This document shows positions 1-8,803 of a stretch of DNA of 64,000 bases, one piece after another. The notes under the pieces are model-generated. The model was not told the origin of the DNA. It made no database searches and saw only the letters and a program-made list of their open reading frames with translations. The translations under genes were made by a program, and so were the position numbers. The stretch comes from Micromonospora zingiberis (lineage in GTDB: Bacteria > Actinomycetota > Actinomycetes > Mycobacteriales > Micromonosporaceae), in the NCBI RefSeq assembly GCF_004331455.1, contig NZ_SJJR01000006.1, forward strand, positions 186,001-250,000, given 5' to 3'. Within the stretch, counting starts at the first letter, position 1. Each line of letters opens with the position of its first letter.

Positions 1-145
1 CCCGTTCGGTCAACGCGGCGTGCTGGGTGTCGTCGATGACTAGCGTGCGCCGGATCTGTTCGCCCTCACGAGTCCAACCGTTCAGTAGGGTGAGAGCGTC
101 GCTGAGGTAGTCGTGCTTCGCTCGACCGCCGAACAGCGCACGCAT
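1..145 (-). CDS. 4a-hydroxytetrahydrobiopterin dehydratase (PCD/DCoH), N-terminal part
   Basis: Only the first 48 codons lie inside the window; the C-terminal part, with the family's catalytic histidines, is off the left edge. The reading starts MRALFGGRAKHDYLSDAL and runs into GWTREGEQIRRTLVID, which matches the first helix and strand of pterin-4a-carbinolamine dehydratases (usually 90-110 residues). The ATG at 143-145 is preceded on this strand by a strong GGGAGGTG ribosome binding site, which fixes the start. It is divergent from the Nudix gene at 328. The function is the family's dehydration of 4a-hydroxy-tetrahydropterin. The call rests on a short fragment. Confidence 0.6.
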   Translation of the reverse strand, partial: MRALFGGRAKHDYLSDALTLLNGWTREGEQIRRTLVIDDTQHAALTER

Positions 146-327
146 CACCGCACCTCCCAGGCTTCGTTGCCGGCTTGTGGCCAAATCGTCGCCGCCCCGT
201 GTCTTGTCGGTGCCTCTAGTCTTACGTCGCACGGATGGTGTGTCCACGCCCACACTTCTGGGTATTCCTGGCCTGATGGCCGACCAAGCTACCCAAACCG
301 CCGATTGATCTGGCACGCTGGACGCCC

Positions 328-765
328 GTGCGGACCGAACGGGCGAATGGCGGCGGACAGGCCGCTAAGCGGGACCCGAAGGTGATCGTTGGGGCGGCAA
401 TCATCGAGGGTGGCCGGGTGCTGGCCTGTGCCCGCTCTGCGCCACCCGAGGTGGCGGGCATGTGGGAGTTTCCCGGCGGCAAGGTCGAGCCGGGGGAGAG
501 CGAGACGGCGGCGCTGGCCCGCGAATGCGCCGAGGAACTCGCCGTACGCGTGGAAATCGGCGAGCGGGTCGGCCGCAACGTCCGGATGGCGCACGGCCGG
601 TCGGTGCTCAAGGTGTACGCGGCCCGCCTGCTGCACGGTGACCGCCCGCAGGCGCTGGAACACCGGGCCCTGCGCTGGCTCTCCGCCGCCGAACTGGACT
701 CCGTCACCTGGCTCCCCGCCGACGCCCCCATCGTCGCCGCCCTCCGCCCCCTCCTAACCCCCTAA
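328..765 (+). CDS. Nudix hydrolase, MutT-like (deoxy)nucleoside triphosphate pyrophosphohydrolase
   Basis: A single Nudix domain fills the 145 residues. The Nudix box is complete, from GGKVEPGE through RECAEEL (about residues 49-70), with the metal-binding REXXEE glutamates. The segment GMWEFPGGKVEPGE is typical of MutT proteins that clean oxidised or non-canonical nucleotides from the pool; substrate is inferred from family resemblance only. The GTG at 328 has a weak ribosome binding site, and the conserved domain begins only at VIVGAAI, so a somewhat shorter product is possible. The gene is followed by a C-rich tract and two long palindromes before the convergent sdhB. Confidence 0.85.
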   Translation: MRTERANGGGQAAKRDPKVIVGAAIIEGGRVLACARSAPPEVAGMWEFPGGKVEPGESETAALARECAEELAVRVEIGERVGRNVRMAHGRSVLKVYAARLLHGDRPQALEHRALRWLSAAELDSVTWLPADAPIVAALRPLLTP

Positions 766-840
766 CCCCACCCCCCACCCCCCCACCCCCCACCCCCCAC
801 TGTCCCGCACCACACCCCTCCGCCGGCCCGCCTATCCCGC

Positions 841-900
841 GTTGATCAAGAGGTTTGCGTCTACACGCCCCCCACCCCCGACGCAAACTTCTTGATCAAC
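841..900. repeat. 60-bp palindromic element, copy 1
   Basis: The left arm (841-861, starting GTTGATCAAGAGGTTTGC) and right arm (880-900) are inverted copies of 21 bases with one mismatch, around an 18-base C-rich spacer. Each arm carries TGATCA. With copy 2 at 943-1003 it occupies the gap between the convergent mutT-like gene and sdhB. It could act as a bidirectional terminator or be a REP-type mobile palindrome. Confidence 0.85.
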
Positions 901-942
901 CCACTCGGGCGAAGCTGGGCGGGGCGCGGCCCGGTGGTTGGT

Positions 943-1003
943 GTTGATCAAGAGGTTTGCGTCGGGGGGAGGGGTGCTCTCCGACGCAAATCTCTTGATC
1001 AAC
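943..1003. repeat. 61-bp palindromic element, copy 2
   Basis: This is a second copy of the 841-900 palindrome in the same orientation, 42 bases further on. Its arms (943-965 and 981-1003) are 23 bases long with one mismatch and a 15-base G-rich spacer. The rest of the 339-base gap 766-1104 is C-rich then G-rich low-complexity sequence with no credible gene. Confidence 0.85.
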
Positions 1004-1104
1004 GCGGCTCGGGCGGCGGGCGGGTGGGCGGTGGGCGGTGGGTGGGAGGGGGAATGGGGGAGGGGGCTGTGGCGTGTGCCGCAGCCCCCTCCTCTATTGG
1101 GTGG

Positions 1105-2172
1105 TTAGTGCTTTTCGTCTTGTTCGGGGTGGGCGAAGTTGAGGTGCTCGGGAGGGAGCGGGAAGGTCACGTCGTCGCCGAAGGGGGAGGGGGCGGCGGC
1201 GCGGTCGAAGGTGAGCTCCGTCAGGGGGAGCTTGCCGCTGGCGTCGACGGCCGGGGCGGTCGGCTTCGGCACCTCGCGGTGCCAGTTGACGCCCTGCTGG
1301 GCCTGCACTTCGGCGGCGGTGTCGTGCGAGCCGCCCGCGTGCGAGTGCACACCGTGGGCCGTGGCGCTGGAGCGCACGGCGCCCGGGGAGTGTTCGCTGG
1401 TCACGCTGGTCTGAGGCACCTGACCCCTCCGGAAGATCTTGCTACCGAGCCATACGAGTGGATCGTACCTGCGGTCGACGACCCGCTCCTTCATGGGGAT
1501 GATCCCATTGTCAGTGATCTTGATGTGCTCGGGGCAGACCTCGGTGCAGCACTTGGTGATGTTGCAGAAGCCCAGGCCCTGTTCCGACTGCGCGTACTCC
1601 TTGCGGTCGGTCTTGGCGTCCAGCGGGTGCATGTCCAGCTCGGCGGCCCGGATGAAGTAGCGCGGCCCGGAGAACGCCTGCTTGTTCTCGTCGTGGTCGC
1701 GGACCACGTGACAGACGGTCTGGCACAGGAAGCACTCGATGCACTTGCGGAACTCCTGTGAGCGCTCCACGTCGACCTGCTGCATCCGGTAGTCGCCGGG
1801 GGCCAGGTCGGCCGGGGGAGCGAAGGCGGGCGTCTCCCGCGCCTTCTCGTAGTTGAACGAGACGTCGGTGACCAGGTCGCGGATCACCGGGAAGGTGCGC
1901 AGCGGGGTCACCGTGACCGTCTCGTTCTCCTCGAACGTCGACATCCGGGTCATGCAGCCGAGCTTGGGCATCCCGTTGATCTCCATGGAACAGGAGCCAC
2001 ACTTGCCCGCCTTGCAGTTCCACCGGCAGGCCAGGTCCGGCGCGTCGGTGGCCTGCAACCGGTGGATGACGTCGAGGACCACCTCGCCCTCGTTCACCTC
2101 GACGGAGTAGTCCTGGAGGTCGCCACCGTCGGCGTCACCCCGCCAGATCCGGAACGTACGCTTCGTGCCCAT
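1105..2172 (-). CDS. sdhB: succinate dehydrogenase, iron-sulfur subunit
   Basis: The subunit carries electrons from SdhA-bound FAD to the membrane quinone site. The N-terminal plant-type ferredoxin domain shows the 2Fe-2S ligands in CRWNCKAGKCGSC followed by a later Cys (about residues 49-73). The C-terminal domain shows CIECFLCQTVC and CNITKCCTEVCPEH for the 4Fe-4S and 3Fe-4S centres. At 355 residues it is about 100 longer than the usual ~250; the excess is a C-terminal tail rich in His, Ala, Ser and Pro after roughly residue 250. It is the last gene of sdhC-sdhA-sdhB, 4 bases after sdhA. Confidence 0.95.
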   Translation of the reverse strand: MGTKRTFRIWRGDADGGDLQDYSVEVNEGEVVLDVIHRLQATDAPDLACRWNCKAGKCGSCSMEINGMPKLGCMTRMSTFEENETVTVTPLRTFPVIRDLVTDVSFNYEKARETPAFAPPADLAPGDYRMQQVDVERSQEFRKCIECFLCQTVCHVVRDHDENKQAFSGPRYFIRAAELDMHPLDAKTDRKEYAQSEQGLGFCNITKCCTEVCPEHIKITDNGIIPMKERVVDRRYDPLVWLGSKIFRRGQVPQTSVTSEHSPGAVRSSATAHGVHSHAGGSHDTAAEVQAQQGVNWHREVPKPTAPAVDASGKLPLTELTFDRAAAPSPFGDDVTFPLPPEHLNFAHPEQDEKH

Positions 2173-2176
2173 ACCC

Positions 2177-4129
2177 TCAGCTCTCCTTTCCGGCGGCGTC
2201 GGCGGCGGCGAGGGCGTCGAACTCGGCGAGTTCCTCGTCGGTGAGGTACTTGGCCAGCTCGGCGCGGTCGAACAGGCCGATCAGTTCGGTGCGCATCTTC
2301 GGCAGCGGCTTGCGGTCCAGCCGGACGGTGTCGCCGTCGAGCGAGCAGACCAGGTTGACCCGCCGCCACTGCGGATCCATGGTGGGGTGGTCCTCGCGGG
2401 TGTGGCCGCCGCGCGACTCGCGGCGCTCCAGCGCCGCCTTGGCGGTGCACTCGGAGACGACCAGCATGTTGCGCAGGTCCAGTGCCAGGTGCCAGCCCGG
2501 GTTGTAGCGCCGGCCACCGGCCGCGCTGACCTTCGCCACCCGCTCGCGCAGCTCGGCCAGGCGGACCAGCGCGTCCGCCAGCTCGGCCTCGCGTCGGATG
2601 ATGCCGACCAGGTCGCCCATCACCGCCTGGAGATCCTGCTGAAGGGTGTACGGGTTCTCGCCGGTGTCCCGCTGCAACGGAGCCAGGGCGGTCTCCACCG
2701 CGGTCTCCACGGCGCTCACCTCCACCCGGGGGCGGCCGGCGAGCTGGTCGACGTAGCTGGCCGCGTGCCCGCCCGCCCGCTTGCCGAAGACCAGCAGGTC
2801 GGACAGCGAGTTGCCGCCGAGGCGGTTGGAGCCGTGCATGCCGCCGGAGACCTCACCGGCGGCGAACAGGCCGCGCACCGAGCCGTACGCGGCACCGCTG
2901 TCCGGGTCGACCTCGACGCCACCCATCACGTAGTGGCAGGTGGGGCCGACCTCCATCGGCTCCTTGGTGATGTCGACGTCGGCCAGTCCCTTGAACTGGT
3001 GGTGCATCGACGGCAGGCGGCGACGGATCTCCTCGGCCGGCAACCGGGAGGCGATGTCCAGGTAGACGCCGCCGGCCGGCGTACCCCGGCCCGCCTTGAC
3101 CTCGCTGTTGATCGCGCGGGCGACCTCGTCGCGGGGCAGCAGCTCCGGTGGGCGCCGGTTGTTGTCCGGGTCGGTGTACCAGCGGTCCGCCTCCTCGGGC
3201 GTCTCCGCGTACTGCTTGCGGAAGACGTCGGGGACGTAGTCGAACATGAACCGCTTGCCTTCGGAGTTCTTCAGGATGCCACCGTCACCGCGTACCGACT
3301 CGGTGACCAGGATGCCCTTGACCGAGGGCGGCCAGACCATGCCGGTGGGGTGGAACTGGAGGAACTCCATGTTGATCAGGGTCGCCCCGGCGCGCAGCGC
3401 CAGCGCGTGCCCGTCCCCGGTGTACTCCCAGGAGTTCGAGGTGACCTTGTAGGAGCGGCCGACGCCGCCGGTCGCCAGCACCACGGCCGGCGCCTCGAAG
3501 AGGATGAACTCGCCGGACTCGCGGTAGTAGCCGAACGCGCCTGCCACCCGGTCGCCGTCGAGCAGCAGCTCGGTGATGGTGGTCTCGGAGAAGACCTTGA
3601 TCCGGGCGTCGTACGAGCCGTGGTCGCGCTGGTCCTCTTGCTGCAACGAGACGATCTTCTGCTGGAGGGTGCGGATCAGCTCCAGCCCGGTCCGGTCGCC
3701 GACGTGGGCCAGTCGGGGGTACTCGTGGCCGCCGAAGTTGCGCTGCGAGATCTTGCCGTCCTTCGTACGGTCGAACAGCGCGCCGTACGTCTCCAGCTCC
3801 CAGATCCGCTGCGGCGACTCCTTCGCGTGCAGCTCGGCCATCCGGAAGTTGTTGAGGAACTTGCCGCCGCGCATGGTGTCGCGGAAGTGCACCTGCCAGT
3901 TGTCCCGGCTGTTCACGTTCCCCATGGCCGCAGCGGCGCCGCCCTCGGCCATCACCGTGTGCGCCTTGCCGAACAGCGACTTGGAGATGATGGCGGTCTT
4001 CTTGCCGGCCAGCCGTGCCTCGATCGCCGCGCGCAGGCCGGCGCCGCCGGCCCCGATCACGACGACGTCGTAGTGGTGTCGTTCGATGCGCGTGGTGGCG
4101 CTCGTGTCGCGGTGAGAATCGGTAGTCAT
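2177..4129 (-). CDS. sdhA: succinate dehydrogenase, flavoprotein subunit
   Basis: This 650-residue catalytic subunit oxidises succinate to fumarate in the TCA cycle and respiratory chain. Near the N-terminus YDVVVIGAGGAGLRAAIEA is the FAD dinucleotide fold; KAHTVMAEGGAAAA holds the histidine expected to bind FAD covalently; GSNRLGGNSLSDLLVFG is the conserved C-terminal FAD-contact segment. The open frame continues far upstream through sdhC without a stop, but the ATG at 4127-4129 (MTTDSHRD) follows the end of sdhC by 11 bases and precedes the fold directly, so it is the sensible start. The operon type resembles actinobacterial Sdh1. Confidence 0.95.
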   Translation of the reverse strand: MTTDSHRDTSATTRIERHHYDVVVIGAGGAGLRAAIEARLAGKKTAIISKSLFGKAHTVMAEGGAAAAMGNVNSRDNWQVHFRDTMRGGKFLNNFRMAELHAKESPQRIWELETYGALFDRTKDGKISQRNFGGHEYPRLAHVGDRTGLELIRTLQQKIVSLQQEDQRDHGSYDARIKVFSETTITELLLDGDRVAGAFGYYRESGEFILFEAPAVVLATGGVGRSYKVTSNSWEYTGDGHALALRAGATLINMEFLQFHPTGMVWPPSVKGILVTESVRGDGGILKNSEGKRFMFDYVPDVFRKQYAETPEEADRWYTDPDNNRRPPELLPRDEVARAINSEVKAGRGTPAGGVYLDIASRLPAEEIRRRLPSMHHQFKGLADVDITKEPMEVGPTCHYVMGGVEVDPDSGAAYGSVRGLFAAGEVSGGMHGSNRLGGNSLSDLLVFGKRAGGHAASYVDQLAGRPRVEVSAVETAVETALAPLQRDTGENPYTLQQDLQAVMGDLVGIIRREAELADALVRLAELRERVAKVSAAGGRRYNPGWHLALDLRNMLVVSECTAKAALERRESRGGHTREDHPTMDPQWRRVNLVCSLDGDTVRLDRKPLPKMRTELIGLFDRAELAKYLTDEELAEFDALAAADAAGKES

Positions 4130-4140
4130 GTCAGGGGCCC

Positions 4141-4947
4141 TCAGTTGATGAACCGCAGGTCGGAGATCCACCCGGCGGCGACCGACATGACGTAGAAGTC
4201 GGTCAGCGCCAACGTGCCGAGGGTGATCCAGGCGAGCTGCATGTGCCGGACGTTCAGCCAGGAGACGAAGCCCCAGGCCCGGTACCGGACCGGATGCTTG
4301 GAGAAGTGCTTCAGTCGCCCACCGATGATGTGCCGGCAGGAGTGACAGGAGATCGTGTACGCCCAGAGCATCACCACGTTGCCGACCAGGATCAGGTTGC
4401 CCAGGCCGAACCCGAAGCCCTCGGGGCTGCGGAAGGCCGCGATGGCGTCCCAGGTGTTGATCAGCGAGATGATCGCGGCGAAGTAGAAGAAGTACCGGTG
4501 CGAGTTCTGCACGATCAGCGGGAACCGGGTCTCGCCGCCGTAGGAGGCGTGACCGTCCGGCACCGCGCAGGCCGGCGGGGAGAGCCAGAACGACCGGTAG
4601 TACGCCTTGCGGTAGTAGTAGCAGGTCAGCCGGAACAGCAGCAGGAACGGCAGGGTGAACGCGGCGTCCGGGATGATCCACCAGCCGGGCAGGTACTGCC
4701 CGAAGTGCGACGCCTCCGCGATGCACCGGTCGGTCACGCACGGCGAGTAGAACGGGGTGAGGTAGTGGAACTCCTCGACCCAGTAGTAGTCGTGCATGAA
4801 GACCCGGACCGTCGCGTACGTGATCCACGCACCGAGCCCGATGACGGTGATCAGCGGGGCAAGCCACCAACGGTCCGTACGCAACGTCTTGGCCGCGATG
4901 GCGGCGCGTGCCCGCGCCCCCCGCGGTCTCGTTGCCGATGATGTCAT
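4141..4947 (-). CDS. sdhC: succinate dehydrogenase, membrane anchor subunit (actinobacterial Sdh1 type)
   Basis: A 268-residue membrane protein at the head of the sdh operon. About five to six hydrophobic segments are visible, including WWLAPLITVIGLGAWITYATV, AAFTLPFLLLFRLTCYYY and LGNLILVGNVVMLWAYTISC. Histidines in SCHSCRHIIGG and NVRHMQLAW are candidate haem ligands. A single fused anchor of this size, rather than separate SdhC and SdhD, fits the Sdh1 anchor of mycobacteria and relatives. It should form the quinone site and hold SdhA and SdhB at the inner face of the membrane. Confidence 0.88.
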   Translation of the reverse strand: MTSSATRPRGARARAAIAAKTLRTDRWWLAPLITVIGLGAWITYATVRVFMHDYYWVEEFHYLTPFYSPCVTDRCIAEASHFGQYLPGWWIIPDAAFTLPFLLLFRLTCYYYRKAYYRSFWLSPPACAVPDGHASYGGETRFPLIVQNSHRYFFYFAAIISLINTWDAIAAFRSPEGFGFGLGNLILVGNVVMLWAYTISCHSCRHIIGGRLKHFSKHPVRYRAWGFVSWLNVRHMQLAWITLGTLALTDFYVMSVAAGWISDLRFIN

Positions 4948-5217
4948 TCGCGTCGTCTCCCTGACGGGGCCCTCTCACGGGCGGCGGAACACTTTCCGGT
5001 CGGCACGCGGACCGGCGATGCCGACCCCGCTTGCCACGTCATGCGCACACCAACGACCGCACCGGGCGTACCGGAGCAGCTAAGTGACACACGTTACGCC
5101 GATCTAGGCGGGCCGTCCGCGCAAGGCAGTGTCCCGTGTGTCCCGCCCTTTGGAAACCCTCTCGCCATGATCAATATGCGAGCGTCCGAAAAAGATCGAC
5201 CAGCGGCGGATGACTGG
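4948..5217 (-). promoter_or_regulatory. 270-base gap expected to hold the sdhC-sdhA-sdhB promoter
   Basis: The gap separates sdhC from the 3' end of the co-directional tldE gene. It contains a spaced pair GTGAC-ACAC-GTTAC at 5084-5097, a possible regulator site, and a locally less GC-rich segment at 5160-5200. No convincing -35/-10 pair was found, so the promoter position is inferred from context only. Confidence 0.3.
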
Positions 5218-6657
5218 TCAGCCGGACGCCCCGCCGGTGAAGTTCCAGGAAGCCAGCCGCAACGCCGGCGCCTCCCACCAGACACCGTCCCAGCGGTTCG
5301 GCTGGCGGGCCGTACGCCGACCCAGCTCCAACACCGCGCCGGGCCCGAGCGCTCGCGGGTACGACTCGGTGAACCGCAGGTCGCGGACCGCGCGGGTGAC
5401 CTGGCCGTCCTCGACCAACCACACCCCGTTGCGGGTCAGGCCCGTGATCACCAGACTCTTCGGGTCGAGCACCCGGGTGTACCACAGGTCGCTGACCAGC
5501 AGTCCGCGCGGCATCCGGGACACCAGGGCGGCGGTGTCCGCGTCGGGCACCGCGCCGGCCAGCGGCTCGGCGAGCCCGGCCACCGCTGCGGTGCCGCCCG
5601 CCGGCCCGGCCGTGCCGACCTCGCCGCCGCCCGACGTGCCCGTGGCCCGGGCCGGCGCCAGGCGCAGGTTGCGCGGGATCGGACCGAAGGTGCTGCTGCC
5701 GGTCCAGGCGTGACCGGTGGACTCGCCGCCCACCTCGGCGGCGCTGCGCCGGTCGTGCACCACCGCGCCGATGGTGCCGGCGTCCACCAGGGTCAGTGCG
5801 CGGGTCGGTGTGCCCTCCAGGTCGAACGGCAGCCCGGCGGCGCGGAGGGGATCGTCGACCAGGGTCACCGCCGGGTCGAGCTGGGCCACGCCGGGCTCGG
5901 CGAAGGACTGCCCCTCGGCGTACCGCTTGCCGTTGAAGCCGTACCAGGCCAGGTTCTCCAGCAGGTCGGCCACGGCGGCGGGTTCCAGCACCACCGGGTA
6001 CCGCCCGGGTGGCAGCTCCACCGGATCGGTCCCGGCCCGGGCCTTCGCGGCCGCCCGTCGCCCCAGCTCGGCGCCGTCCAGATCGGCCAACCGGTCCGCA
6101 CAGTCGCGGGCGGTGCCGTCGGCGCCGCCGGCCCGGGCTATCCCGTCCATCGCCGCCTCGACGGTGCGGCCCTGCACGGTGTGTCCGGCCGAGTTCGCGA
6201 ACGCCGCCGCGCGGACCGCCGTACGGCAGTAGCCGGCGGTTTCCAGGCCGCCGGCCGCGTCGACGAACGCCCGGACCAGGGCGGCCCGGTCGGCCGGCCC
6301 GGCCTGTGCCGTGGCCGCATCCCACTGCGGCGAGGGCAGCACCGCGGTGGGTGGGGTGAGCCCTGGCCAGGCCGGATCGCGTGGCGCGAACCGCGCCGCC
6401 GCCAGCACCCGCTCCACCAGCGTACGCAGTCCGTCGGGGGTGACCGTGGTGCCGCTACCGGCGGCGGTACGCCCGTCCAGGTGCATCCGCAGCCGGACCT
6501 CCACGGCGGACTCCGCGACGTTCTGGTGGATCGCCGAGTTGGCGAACCGGGTCAACGCCAGCTCCGCCCGGCTCACCGTCACCTCGGCCTGCCCGCCCGG
6601 CCCGGCGAGCCGGGCGACCAACTGCATCACCTGACCGGCGAGGTCCAGCTCAGTCAT
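5218..6657 (-). CDS. tldE: metallopeptidase TldD/PmbA family, TldE-like subunit
   Basis: This 479-residue protein is the non-metal partner of TldD; together they form a protease that in other bacteria trims modified peptides such as microcins and degrades CcdA. It has the PmbA-type N-terminus (LTRFANSAIHQNVAESA) and the conserved C-terminal GLTRNGVWLVEDGQV. No HEXXXH zinc motif is present, as expected for TldE. The ATG overlaps the TldD stop by four bases (6654-6657), implying translational coupling. No modified-peptide gene lies nearby, so the substrate is unknown. Confidence 0.9.
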   Translation of the reverse strand: MTELDLAGQVMQLVARLAGPGGQAEVTVSRAELALTRFANSAIHQNVAESAVEVRLRMHLDGRTAAGSGTTVTPDGLRTLVERVLAAARFAPRDPAWPGLTPPTAVLPSPQWDAATAQAGPADRAALVRAFVDAAGGLETAGYCRTAVRAAAFANSAGHTVQGRTVEAAMDGIARAGGADGTARDCADRLADLDGAELGRRAAAKARAGTDPVELPPGRYPVVLEPAAVADLLENLAWYGFNGKRYAEGQSFAEPGVAQLDPAVTLVDDPLRAAGLPFDLEGTPTRALTLVDAGTIGAVVHDRRSAAEVGGESTGHAWTGSSTFGPIPRNLRLAPARATGTSGGGEVGTAGPAGGTAAVAGLAEPLAGAVPDADTAALVSRMPRGLLVSDLWYTRVLDPKSLVITGLTRNGVWLVEDGQVTRAVRDLRFTESYPRALGPGAVLELGRRTARQPNRWDGVWWEAPALRLASWNFTGGASG

Positions 6658-8090
6658 GCCCGTACCCCCACTCGGACGTTGCGGAAGCGGGCCGGCGCGG
6701 CCGGGTGACCGGTGTGCCCGACCTGGCCGGGTTGGCCCTTGCCGCAGTTCGGGGTGCCCCACGGCACGATCTCCGAGGAGAGCATGTCCATCGAACGCCA
6801 GAACAGCGGGCCGATGCCGGTGTACGTCGGGTTGCGCAGCATCCGTCCGCGCCGGCCGTTGCGGATCTCCCAGCCGATCTCGCAACCGAACTGGAAGTTC
6901 AGTCGCTTGTCGTCGATGGACCAGGACCGGTTGACGTCCATCAGCACCCCCTCGTCCGTGGCGGCGACGATCTCCTCCAGCGTGTGCGGGCCCGGCTCCA
7001 GGCCGACGTTCGTCATCCGGACCATCGGCAGCCGCGCCCAACCGTCGGCGCGTACGCTGCCGCCGTAGTCGAGGCCGGCCATCGCCGCCGAGTCCCGCCC
7101 GGCCAGCACGCCGACCCACCGTCCGGCACGCACCGCGTCCCGCTTGACCGCCGGCGAGCCCTCGTCGTCGTAGCCGAAGCTGCCCAGCGCGCCGGGGATG
7201 GTCGGGTCGATGGTGATGTTCATCAGCTCGGAGCCGTAGTGCAGCGAGCCGAGCTGGGCGAGATCCAGCCACGAGGTGCCGGCGAAGGCGGCCTCCCAGC
7301 CGAGGATGCGGTCCAGCTCGATGGCGTGCCCGACCGACTCGTGGATCTGCAACGCCAACTGCTCGCCGCCGAGGATCAGGTCGGTCTCGCCGGCCGGGCA
7401 GAGCGGTGCGGTCAGCAGTTCCCGCGACTCCTCGGCGATCCGTGCCGCGTGCGCGACCAGGTCGAGGGAGTCGACCAGCTCCCAGCCGGTGGTGCCGTAC
7501 TGGCCGCGGTAGCTCGGCCAGGAGCGGCGTTGCGTCTCACCGTCGCCGATGGAGGTGGCCGAGATGCCGCCGCCGCATTCGCGGATGTGCTGGTCGATCC
7601 GGTGGCCCTCGCTGGACACGAACCACTTCGCGGTGTCCCAGACCTGGTAGAGCCCCTCGGCGAGGTCGGCGCCATGGTCGGCCATCGTGCTGGTGGCGGC
7701 CACCAGCAGGTCGCCCTTGACGGCAAGGGAGACGCCGAGCGGATCCACCGTGCACGGAGACGACCAACTCGCGGTGCTCGGCGCGACCGGGACCAGCTCG
7801 ACCCCCGGGCCCGGCACCAGGCCACTCGCGGCGGCGGTCCGCGCGGCCCGATGGCCGGCATCGCGGGCGGCGCGGTCGGACAACTCCGGTACGGCGTGGA
7901 AGCCCCAACTCGCCCCGACCAGGGCGCGTACGCCCAGCCCGACGCTCTCGTCCTGGGTCAGCGCCTCGACCTCGCCGTTGCGGGCCGACATCGACTCGTA
8001 GCGCCGGTGCATCACTCGGGCGTCGGCGTACCGGGCGCCCGCGTCCAGGGCGGCCTGCACCGCCGCACCGGCCACGTCGAACTCGCTCAT
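6654..8090 (-). CDS. tldD: metallopeptidase TldD
   Basis: At 478 residues this is the normal length for TldD. The zinc-binding HEXXXH motif is present in ALQIHESVGHAIELDRILG, with the C-terminal Cys in NFQFGCEIGWEI as a further likely ligand. The N-terminus VMHRRYESMSARNGEVEALT is the strand typical of the family. It is the first gene of the pair tldD-tldE; the start codon ATG at 8088-8090 lies 32 bases beyond the end of the upstream Uma2-family gene. Confidence 0.93.
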   Translation of the reverse strand: MSEFDVAGAAVQAALDAGARYADARVMHRRYESMSARNGEVEALTQDESVGLGVRALVGASWGFHAVPELSDRAARDAGHRAARTAAASGLVPGPGVELVPVAPSTASWSSPCTVDPLGVSLAVKGDLLVAATSTMADHGADLAEGLYQVWDTAKWFVSSEGHRIDQHIRECGGGISATSIGDGETQRRSWPSYRGQYGTTGWELVDSLDLVAHAARIAEESRELLTAPLCPAGETDLILGGEQLALQIHESVGHAIELDRILGWEAAFAGTSWLDLAQLGSLHYGSELMNITIDPTIPGALGSFGYDDEGSPAVKRDAVRAGRWVGVLAGRDSAAMAGLDYGGSVRADGWARLPMVRMTNVGLEPGPHTLEEIVAATDEGVLMDVNRSWSIDDKRLNFQFGCEIGWEIRNGRRGRMLRNPTYTGIGPLFWRSMDMLSSEIVPWGTPNCGKGQPGQVGHTGHPAAPARFRNVRVGVRA

Positions 8091-8122
8091 GCGCCGACCC
8101 TAGGCGAGTCCACCGACAACCG

Positions 8123-8671
8123 TCAGGGGATGAGATCCTCCGGTCGGATGCTGGCCCGGACGGGCGACTCCAGCCGCAACGTCTCGCCCCGCTTGACGGA
8201 CTGTTGCTCGACGTAGTGCCGGCCACGTCGCCGGTGCAGGCGCAGGGCGCCAGTCGTCTGCTCGACCAGCAGGTACCACTCGATGCCGGCGGCGGCGTAG
8301 TAGTGCATCTTGAGGACGTTGTCCGTGGCGGCGTTGCTCGGTGAAATGATCTCGCAGACGAGCAGCACGTCGCTCGCCTCGATGAACGGGGCGTCCAGGT
8401 TCACCGGTGCGGTGATCACCAGATCCGGCACCGGTACCCGTCCTGGCCGAAGCCGGACGTTCACCGCCTCCAGCAGCTCCAGTCCGATGGACTCGGCCGC
8501 GGTCTCCAGGATGTTGCCCAACTTGCGAGAGATCCGCTGGTGACGTGGGGTGGGGGCGGGTGTCACGTGCAGGCTACCGTCGAAGAGTTCGACTCGCTGG
8601 GAGGTCTCACCCAGGGCGAGGTACTCCTCCTCGGTCCACGGGCCCTCGTGGTCGAACACCGCCACGGTCAT
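8123..8671 (-). CDS. Uma2-family protein (DUF820, PD-(D/E)XK-like nuclease fold)
   Basis: The 182-residue protein fits the Uma2/DUF820 family: WTEEEYLALGE, RVELFDGSLHVTPAPTPRHQRI, then VPVPDLVITAP, LVCEIISPSN and KMHYYAAAGIEWYLLV. The Asp in PDLVI and Glu in CEIISPS sit where the family keeps its nuclease-like metal ligands. The in vivo role of these proteins is unknown, although they are expanded in actinomycetes and cyanobacteria. An ATG four codons upstream is in frame, but GGAGGTGACC is correctly spaced before the ATG at 8669-8671, so that start is preferred. It lies upstream of tldD on the same strand. Confidence 0.85.
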   Translation of the reverse strand: MTVAVFDHEGPWTEEEYLALGETSQRVELFDGSLHVTPAPTPRHQRISRKLGNILETAAESIGLELLEAVNVRLRPGRVPVPDLVITAPVNLDAPFIEASDVLLVCEIISPSNAATDNVLKMHYYAAAGIEWYLLVEQTTGALRLHRRRGRHYVEQQSVKRGETLRLESPVRASIRPEDLIP

Positions 8672-8803
8672 GGTCACCTCCACTCGTACCGTCGGGATCC
8701 TGATCTGCTGGCCGTCTTCATGGTCGCACCAGTTGTGCGGTGGGTGGGGCGGGTGGCGGTGCTGCTGTAGTTTCCCTTCCTCGGGGCGCGGAGGGAGGCG
8801 GTC

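Noticed and set aside
2177..4978. Open frame extending sdhA upstream to 933 codons through sdhC
   Set aside because: The extra part overlaps the well-supported sdhC in another frame and has low-complexity Arg/Pro composition typical of shadow frames in GC-rich DNA.
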